DNA of 12,542 bases, from positions 1 through 12,542 of the forward strand of contig JADJOY010000052.1 of the NCBI GenBank assembly GCA_016713535.1. Direction: 5' to 3'. Of the stretch, positions 8,701 through 12,542 are shown in pieces. How positions within the stretch are numbered: position 1 is the first letter of the stretch; every line of letters starts with the position of its first letter. A program made the position numbers and the translations under genes. The notes under the pieces are model-generated. The model ran no database searches and had not been told where the DNA came from. It saw only the letters and a list, made by a program, of their open reading frames with translations. The stretch comes from JADJOY01 sp016713535 [NCBI: Deltaproteobacteria bacterium]. Its GTDB lineage: Bacteria; JADJOY01.

Positions 8701-9188
8701 CCGCCGAGCGGCACCGAGACCGTCTCGGTGCGCTGGGTGCGCTGCCACACCCGGCGGCGGGACTTTCCCTTCGTACCGGGCTCGTCGTCGGGATCCTCCT
8801 CGGGATCTTCTTCCTCGTCGGCGCCCTCGCGCTTGTAGTCACCCCACGAGACCGTGACCTCGAGGCGCTCGCTCGCCTTCGGAACCAGCACCGAAAGCCC
8901 GATGGACGAGGGGAAATACACCCGCCGCGCCGACGCCGATTCCGGCGCCTCGTCGTCGTCACCGCCCGCACCGCCCTCGGTCCCGCTCGCGATCTCCTCG
9001 GTGGCCGTCGGATCGCTACGAACCTCCGCCGCCGCCTCGAACGGCACCAAGAAGCCGGTCAGGTACCACCGCGACGGCGCCTGCGGCAGCGTCTCGTTCG
9101 CGAGCGGATGCTCCGCATACGGCCCGACCAGATCCAGCCCGAGCGCCTCCGCCATCTCGGCGCGGACCTGAGCGGAGGTGAGGGGCAT
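5710..9188 (-). CDS. drmA: DrmA, DISARM helicase (one frameshift)
   Basis: About 1159 residues after correcting one base. DrmA is an SF2-type helicase that, with DrmB, loads on and restricts incoming DNA. Seen: N-terminal PLTSAQVRAEMAEALGLDLV and the family-typical PSRWYLTGFLVPFE; an acidic Glu/Asp linker (about residues 125-140); Walker A FFPTGGGKT (about residue 446); Cys pairs in CPWCD and CIGRRCD (likely zinc site); motif II VIQDELHLI (about residue 684), here QDELH rather than the usual DEAH; motif III STATI (about 728); and QATSRVGRD, motif VI (about 949). The ATG at 9188-9186 is preferred over upstream codons because the DISARM N-terminus begins there; no strong Shine-Dalgarno is visible. 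Upstream frame DVCEFG must join GHGVATRLVES: one G is missing in the complement of 8377-8387, two G5 runs. It is first in the cassette, with drmB overlapping its stop. Confidence 0.92.
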
Positions 9189-9282
9189 GAGGGGAGGTGG
9201 GAGAGGCGATCCGACGATCCTCGCACCGATTCTAAAGGAGCCTGCCCGGAAAAGCCTGCCTCCGAACCACCGCACCTCCCTC

Positions 9283-9315
9283 GGAGGGCCCGCCCCCGGC
9301 GGTCCGGCGATACGA
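9283..9315. repeat. Solitary remnant of the array repeat
   Basis: GGAGGGCCCGCC-CCC-GGCGGTCC followed by GGCGATACGA. These are the left half of the subtype A hairpin block and the first conserved box of the array at 1030-3017, here joined directly. It places a copy of the same repeat family on the other side of drmABC, about 6.3 kb from the array. Confidence 0.7.
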
Positions 9316-9333
9316 GATGCCGCCGCACCTGCA

Positions 9334-9360
9334 ACTCCGCCGATCGTCATGCGGCGGAGT
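9334..9360. other. Hairpin, 9-bp perfect stem
   Basis: ACTCCGCCG at 9334-9342 pairs perfectly with CGGCGGAGT at 9352-9360 around a 9-base loop. There is no T run on either side. It could be a second terminator for leftward transcripts from 9487-10059, or part of the drmA 5' leader. It may also belong to the adjoining repeat remnant. Confidence 0.45.
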
Positions 9361-9434
9361 CCTGCTGGGATGACGGCGCCGGAGCCGCGCCCTGCGACTC
9401 ATTCCCGATCATGGGCGGGGCGTGATGCGAGGCC

Positions 9435-9473
9435 GGGCTCGGCGCCCCTCGTGAGGTGAGGACCGCCGAGCCC
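9435..9473 (-). terminator. Hairpin terminator after the propeller-like gene
   Basis: A perfect 10-bp stem, GGGCTCGGCG (9435-9444) with CGCCGAGCCC (9464-9473), begins 14 bases past the stop codon of the leftward gene at 9487. The loop contains a short secondary CCTC/GAGG stem. No U tract follows, so this would be a bare-stem terminator of the kind common in high-GC genomes. Confidence 0.6.
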
Positions 9474-9486
9474 GAATTGCCCGATC

Positions 9487-10059
9487 TCAGGGCGTGACGT
9501 CGAGGTAGTACATGCCCAAGTTGTGGGCCGTGCTCGTCGCATAAAGCCGGCCGTTCATGACGGTGAGCCTGTGGACGACAAAGAGCCTGCGCCGAACTCG
9601 ACCATCGACGGTGGTGCAGACGTCGAACGGCCCCTCCGACTTCCAGCCTACGTTTCTGGTGATGTTCTTGACGCAGATCTGATTATCGAGCCCGCGGTGG
9701 ATGGCCAAGAGGTCGCCCTTGAATCCCGCCAGCCCAGGTCGATCGTCGGTCTCGCCCTCGAGCTCGTACCAGGTGGTCCAAGAGCCCGTCGTTGGGTTGT
9801 CTCGCGCCATGTACATCCGCCGATTGTTCACGCCTTTGTGAATTGACCACGGGCCGTCGGTGTGGACCCAGCCGTCCGGGGAATGGCTGGACGAGCGCCC
9901 CGTCGAGCCCCAGCCGCTGAACACGTTGTCGGAGGGACGCTCCGTGCCGACGAAAATCGACCTTGTCGAGCCCAAGGTGGGCGATGAAGCGCTTCCCCAG
10001 GCTCGGGTACCCTCTCGGATCTCGCCCACGAGGTCCTGTGACATCGCGTGCGGCGGCAT
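9487..10059 (-). CDS. Propeller-like repeat protein, probably incomplete
   Basis: I do not recognise a named family. The 190 residues from the ATG at 10059 contain about three degenerate repeats of roughly 40-45 residues: one with GPWSIHKGVNNRRMYMARDN and TTGSWTTWYELEG, one with DRPGLAGFKGDLLAIHRGLD and VGWKSEGPFD, and a weaker last one with RLTVMNGRLYATSTAHN. The pattern (a Trp-rich turn, then a GLA-x-F-x-G-x-L strand, then HRG-D-N) resembles the blades of sialidase-like or lectin-like beta-propellers, which need six or seven blades, so three suggest a fragment. No signal peptide is visible. An in-frame GTG at 10104 is possible, but it falls in a strong hairpin, so the ATG is preferred. GC is visibly lower than in drmABC. 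It lies 97 bases downstream of the PLAT gene on the same strand. Confidence 0.6.
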   Translation of the reverse strand: MPPHAMSQDLVGEIREGTRAWGSASSPTLGSTRSIFVGTERPSDNVFSGWGSTGRSSSHSPDGWVHTDGPWSIHKGVNNRRMYMARDNPTTGSWTTWYELEGETDDRPGLAGFKGDLLAIHRGLDNQICVKNITRNVGWKSEGPFDVCTTVDGRVRRRLFVVHRLTVMNGRLYATSTAHNLGMYYLDVTP

Positions 10060-10092
10060 GGGTCGTGAGCGCTTCTCGCCCGGCCGTTCGGC

Positions 10093-10117
10093 CCGGGCCT
10101 GCACCTAGCAGACCCGG
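10093..10117 (-). terminator. Hairpin between PLAT gene and propeller-like gene
   Basis: A 10-bp stem with one wobble pair (arms 10093-10102 and 10108-10117, 5-base loop) lies about 40 bases past the PLAT gene stop. A weaker imperfect hairpin at 10134-10157 sits at the stop itself, with arms GACGGGAC and GTCTCCGTC on the minus strand. Neither has a U tract. Together they could terminate or attenuate transcription, or protect the upstream message. Confidence 0.45.
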
Positions 10118-10156
10118 ACCGAAGGTTAGCGGTGACGGAGACAAGCCCCGTCCCGT

Positions 10157-11298
10157 CTAGTCACACTTGAGGACGCGTCGCTTAGTTTTCGTCTTGGTGT
10201 CGCCGAACCACGCTGCCGTTTCCCCGCCCCGGCCCCAAGCGCAGAGCTCGTCTCCGTTCAGCTCCACGAACACCGACTCGAGGTACCAGTCGTTGTACCC
10301 TTCGCCCTTCTTCTTTGGCTTCTGGGCAAGCTCAACCGAGCGAATCGCACCCAGATCCTTGGTCGTCGAGACGGTGAACGAATCCCACTTGTTCCGCTGG
10401 AAATCGTCGTGGTGTGCACGATCGAGCGTCTGGCTGATCGTGGCCTTTCGCCGTGGATCGTCGCCACGATCCAGTCAGTTGGTCTGCGAGTCCTCCTTGT
10501 TTCCGGTATGGACAGTGATCACGTAGTCACGGGTTGGCGGCGGCGGCGGCGGGCCCACTTTCCACTCGTCGGGATCCTTTAGTCTGGGGAGTTCGAGGTG
10601 GTCCGTACCGAGTCTCACCATGTGGTCGAAGTTCGCCGAGATCAACACCGCATCCTTCGATGCGCGCTTGCACAGGAATTCCCAGCCAGCGAGGTCGATC
10701 TTCTGGTCCACCTTGAACGCATTCGCGCCACAGTCGAGGTTCACCGGCTCGTGTTCAAAGGCTCGGACCGTCACTACCTCGCCACTGGTGTCAGGCTTGA
10801 ACACGGCCTTCACCCGAAACGCCATCGGATCTGCCGAGCTGTGGAGGATCTGAACATACAATCCCAGATCGTTCTCGAGGCACTCCTTGGCAGCCTGAAT
10901 CACCTTTTCGTTGATCGCCTTCGAGTCGAGCGAGCGTTTGCTCTTGGCGGCGATTGTCGCGACGCCACCTTGACTAAGTTCCTTCATGAACTGGCTATAG
11001 CCCGAGTCATCGGCGTTGAAGCCAAGGTCCACTAGAATTTCGCTGACGGGAATGCCGACCGAAAGTCCCGCAGAGCTTGCATGGCCAAAGCTCTCGAACT
11101 GCTTCTGATATAGCCAATTCGCGGTTCCGACGTGAACTGATCTTGTGTCGTCACACGCCGGTAGTCGTAGATTCCACCCGAGACCAGGATTTCGCAGGCG
11201 GTCTGCGCCTGCGCGACGCTGGCGACCGAGATGGCCATGAGCGGCGCCGCGAACAGCCAAGTGAGCGATCGCGAGGTCGAACGTGTGCATATTCTCAT
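10157..11298 (-). CDS. Secreted protein with C-terminal PLAT/LH2-like domain (three indels)
   Basis: About 380 residues after correction. N-terminus: a Sec signal peptide, MRICTRSTSR then LTWLFAAPLMAISVASVAQA, cleaved near AQA-QT. The ATG at 11298 has GGAG 10 bases upstream. The middle part (GGIYDYRRVTTQDQF, SAGLSVGIPVSEILVDLGF, LISANFDHMVRLGTDHL) matches no family I know. After a proline-rich linker (GPPPPPPT) comes a PLAT-like beta-sandwich: DYVITVHTGNKEDSQTN, then DWIVATIHGE, HHDDFQRNKWDSFTV, KDLGAIRSVELA and DWYLESVFVEL. PLAT domains bind lipids or partner proteins. Three single-base changes are needed: a base missing at 11119-11130, an extra T (complement of 10477) that creates an in-frame TGA, and an A missing near 10446-10448. 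The last two cancel and the frame then runs to TAG at 10159-10157. Exported, so no obvious role in DISARM. Confidence 0.7.
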
Positions 11299-11431
11299 CG
11301 ACAAATTTCTCCAGTTCTTGACGACAAGTCTCGCAGCCAGCGGCCCGATGCCCTGGATGCGAAGCCAGTTTGGTGAACAGTTGAGCTTCGACGCGCTGGG
11401 CGCATGCCGCTATGGAAGAGTCGTGTGCTCC

Positions 11432-11460
11432 ATTACATCGTGGGTCAGCAAGTGTCACAA
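11432..11460 (-). promoter_or_regulatory. Candidate sigma70-type promoter for the PLAT gene
   Basis: On the minus strand TTGTGA (complement of 11455-11460) is followed by a 17-base spacer and TGTAAT (complement of 11432-11437), matching the TTGACA/TATAAT consensus at 4 and 5 of 6 positions. Transcription would begin near 11425 and leave a leader of roughly 125 bases before the ATG at 11298. Chance matches are possible, though less likely in this lower-GC stretch. Confidence 0.4.
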
Positions 11461-11754
11461 TCGAACCGTTGCTTGACGTCCGTGTTTGCGGCGATGTTTA
11501 GAACGCTTGCACGGTGATCGCGATGTGGCTGAGGTACCGCTCCGAGCCAGGGTCATGCGCCGATCGGATCGCAAGATCGGCCGCAACCAGCGGAGCGGGC
11601 GGCGGCGCTGAAGCTCGGTTGCGCTTGTGCTCGTAGCAATCCCCGCGCCGGGACAGCCACAGAAATTGCTCATCTAAACCGAGGGAGTCTCCACAGAGAG
11701 GGTCCAGGGAATGAATGGATCTGCTAGATCGCAGTTCGTAAATCAGACGCTTTT

Positions 11755-11772
11755 CGCCGCGCGAACGCGGCG
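11755..11772 (-). terminator. UUCG-tetraloop hairpin downstream of the methylase
   Basis: On the minus strand a 7-bp stem, CGCCGCG/CGCGGCG, closes a TTCG loop, the very stable UUCG class. It lies about 155 bases past the methylase stop. An A run rather than a U run follows, so termination is only a possibility; an RNA-stabilising hairpin is the alternative. Confidence 0.35.
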
Positions 11773-11926
11773 GGAGTGGACTGTAGTGGGCTGCATCGAT
11801 GGCCGCGGGGCGGAGATCCGACGCAACGATCGGTAGGCGGATGCGCCCGCTTGTGTGCGAGTCCCACAGGAGGGCGGACTGGGATGATCCGCACGCCTAA
11901 TGGCTTATCGGAACGTTGAAGAGTGA

Positions 11927-12542
11927 TTAGAAGAGCATCGGGCCGGAGTCGGGGCTTCCTTTGGGGGCCTCCCCGCTTCGGTTTCCGGTTTGGGGGCGTG
12001 CGTCGGGAGGGGGGGGGGAGGGCGGTGCGGAGCTCTTCGGCGGCGCGGGTGGCGTTGAGGGCGAGTAGGCGGGCGAGGATTTCGTCGCGGGTTTCGTCGG
12101 GCCAGCGGTAGCGCCAGGGTTTCTTCTTGGCGCGGCGGGTGGGGGTGGGGTCTTCCTCTTCTTCTTCGTAGTCGAGGAGGAACTGGCAGACGGGAACGAT
12201 GTCGGTCCAGGCGTAGGCGTCGAGGACGGCGCGATCCATCTCGTCGTGGAGGGCGCGGAGCTCGACGATCTCGGGGTCGTGCTCGTCGGGGTCGTGGAAG
12301 CGGTTGTAGGTGGCGGTGAGCCCTTGGTCGTTCTTGACCATCAGCGCGGCGCGGAACTCGTAGTAGCGCTGGCCGATCTCCTCGAGCTTCGCGTTCGTCT
12401 CCCAGTCGGGCGGGAAGGGGAAGGTTTCGGAAGCAATCGAGAGGTGTACTGCATGTCGTCTTTGAGACTGGCGTTGAAGAATCGACCCCAAGTCTCGTGA
12501 ACTCGAGCTTGGAGCGTGCAGAACGCTGCGAATGTTCGCGTT
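11927..12542 (-). CDS. 3' end of a large adenine DNA methyltransferase, probably the DISARM methylase (indels present)
   Basis: C-terminal part of a big Eco57I/PglX-like N6-adenine methylase; the catalytic domain lies beyond the right edge. Corrected, it reads QARVHETWGRFFNASLKDDM, QYTSDCFETFPFPPDW, IGQRYYEFRAALM, GLTATYNRFHDPDEHDPEIV, LHDEMDRAVLDAYAW, an acidic EEEEED stretch, KKPWRYRWPDETRDEIL and ARLLALNATRAAEEL. The order 'ETFPFP, YNRFHDP, LH-MD-AVLDAYGW, RWPDE, LLALN-R-EE' is that of DISARM/BREX-type methylases. The frame changes at 12439 and 12429-12430 (one extra C each on the coding strand) and in the C10 run (complement of 12009-12018, one extra C). After the last change the tail ends GSPDSGPMLF-TAA at 11929-11927; uncorrected it runs on to about 11724. 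It lies upstream of drmABC on the same strand, which suggests a class 1 drmMI. A solitary type IIG-like enzyme is the alternative. Confidence 0.75.

Larger units (their letters stand above)
9189..9486. other. Spacer upstream of drmA
   Basis: A 298-base non-coding stretch. It holds, from left to right, a weak -10-like TAGAAT on the minus strand (complement of 9229-9234) about 40 bases before the drmA start without a good -35, a remnant of the array repeat (9283-9315), a 9-bp hairpin (9334-9360) and a 10-bp hairpin (9435-9473). This is where the drmA promoter must lie unless transcription comes from further right. Confidence 0.5.
11299..11926. other. Non-coding gap between methylase and PLAT gene
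   Basis: About 630 bases in which I find no convincing gene. Frames here lack family motifs, and the leftward frame that enters the PLAT gene from 11458 is not the one carrying its signal peptide. It contains a promoter candidate (11432-11460), a UUCG-type hairpin (11755-11772) and a weak 7-bp hairpin, GCCGATC/GATCGGC, near 11559-11581. GC content is visibly lower than in drmABC. No transposase or clear terminal inverted repeat is seen. Confidence 0.55.

Noticed and set aside
5806-8838. 1010-residue plus-strand ORF antisense to drmA
   Set aside because: It mirrors the real gene; it has no recognisable motifs, while the opposite strand shows ordered helicase motifs.
10167-10526. 119-residue plus-strand ORF
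   Set aside because: It lies opposite the PLAT domain, whose motifs are clear on the minus strand.
11305-11458. N-terminal extension of the PLAT protein to 11458
   Set aside because: The extension is in a different frame from the signal peptide starting at 11298, and the candidate promoter overlaps its start.
9189-11926. Insertion sequence or transposon carrying the PLAT segment
   Set aside because: No transposase or integrase frame, and no matched terminal repeats found by eye; kept only as a composition anomaly.

Overview
The window is very GC-rich bacterial DNA. Its near absence of stop codons fills every frame with long spurious ORFs. Codon use, a multi-hairpin repeat array and the gene content would suit a high-GC Myxococcota or Deltaproteobacteria-like genome, but no marker gene fixes the taxonomy. 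The central finding is a DISARM anti-phage core, drmA-drmB-drmC, on the minus strand. It is read right to left from about 9188 to 3029, and both gene joints are GTGA overlaps of 4 bases.

Layout, left to right. (1) 1-420: 5' part of a short-chain dehydrogenase, minus strand, running off the left edge. (2) 421-625: divergent intergenic region with a 24-bp-arm palindrome. (3) 626-1018: a VOC/glyoxalase-fold protein, plus strand. (4) 1030-3017: about 2 kb of tandem, palindrome-rich repeats. There are eleven units in two subtypes (about 170-177 bp, then about 202-207 bp), filling the whole gap between the converging VOC gene and drmC. (5) 3029-9188: drmC (PLD nuclease-like), drmB (DUF1998 protein) and drmA (SF2 helicase). 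(6) 9189-9486: spacer with a stray remnant of the array repeat and two hairpins. (7) 9487-11298: two genes of visibly lower GC, a propeller-like repeat protein and a secreted protein with a C-terminal PLAT domain. (8) 11299-11926: non-coding, with a candidate promoter. (9) 11927-12542: the 3' end of a large adenine-specific DNA methyltransferase of the Eco57I/PglX-like kind, minus strand, running off the right edge. It is probably the DISARM methylase (drmMI-like, class 1). If so, the DISARM locus is interrupted by the low-GC two-gene segment.

How the genes would work together. In DISARM the methylase marks self DNA, DrmA and DrmB form the helicase/DUF1998 complex that engages incoming DNA, and DrmC is a PLD-fold accessory protein. 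drmD (SNF2 helicase, class 1) is not in the window and would be expected beyond the right edge.

A caution runs through the window. drmA, drmB, the PLAT gene and the methylase each need one or more single-base corrections, several of them in G or C runs, to give the expected protein. drmC, the SDR fragment and the VOC gene need none. Either the assembly has uncorrected indel errors or the locus is decaying. Sequence alone cannot decide which.
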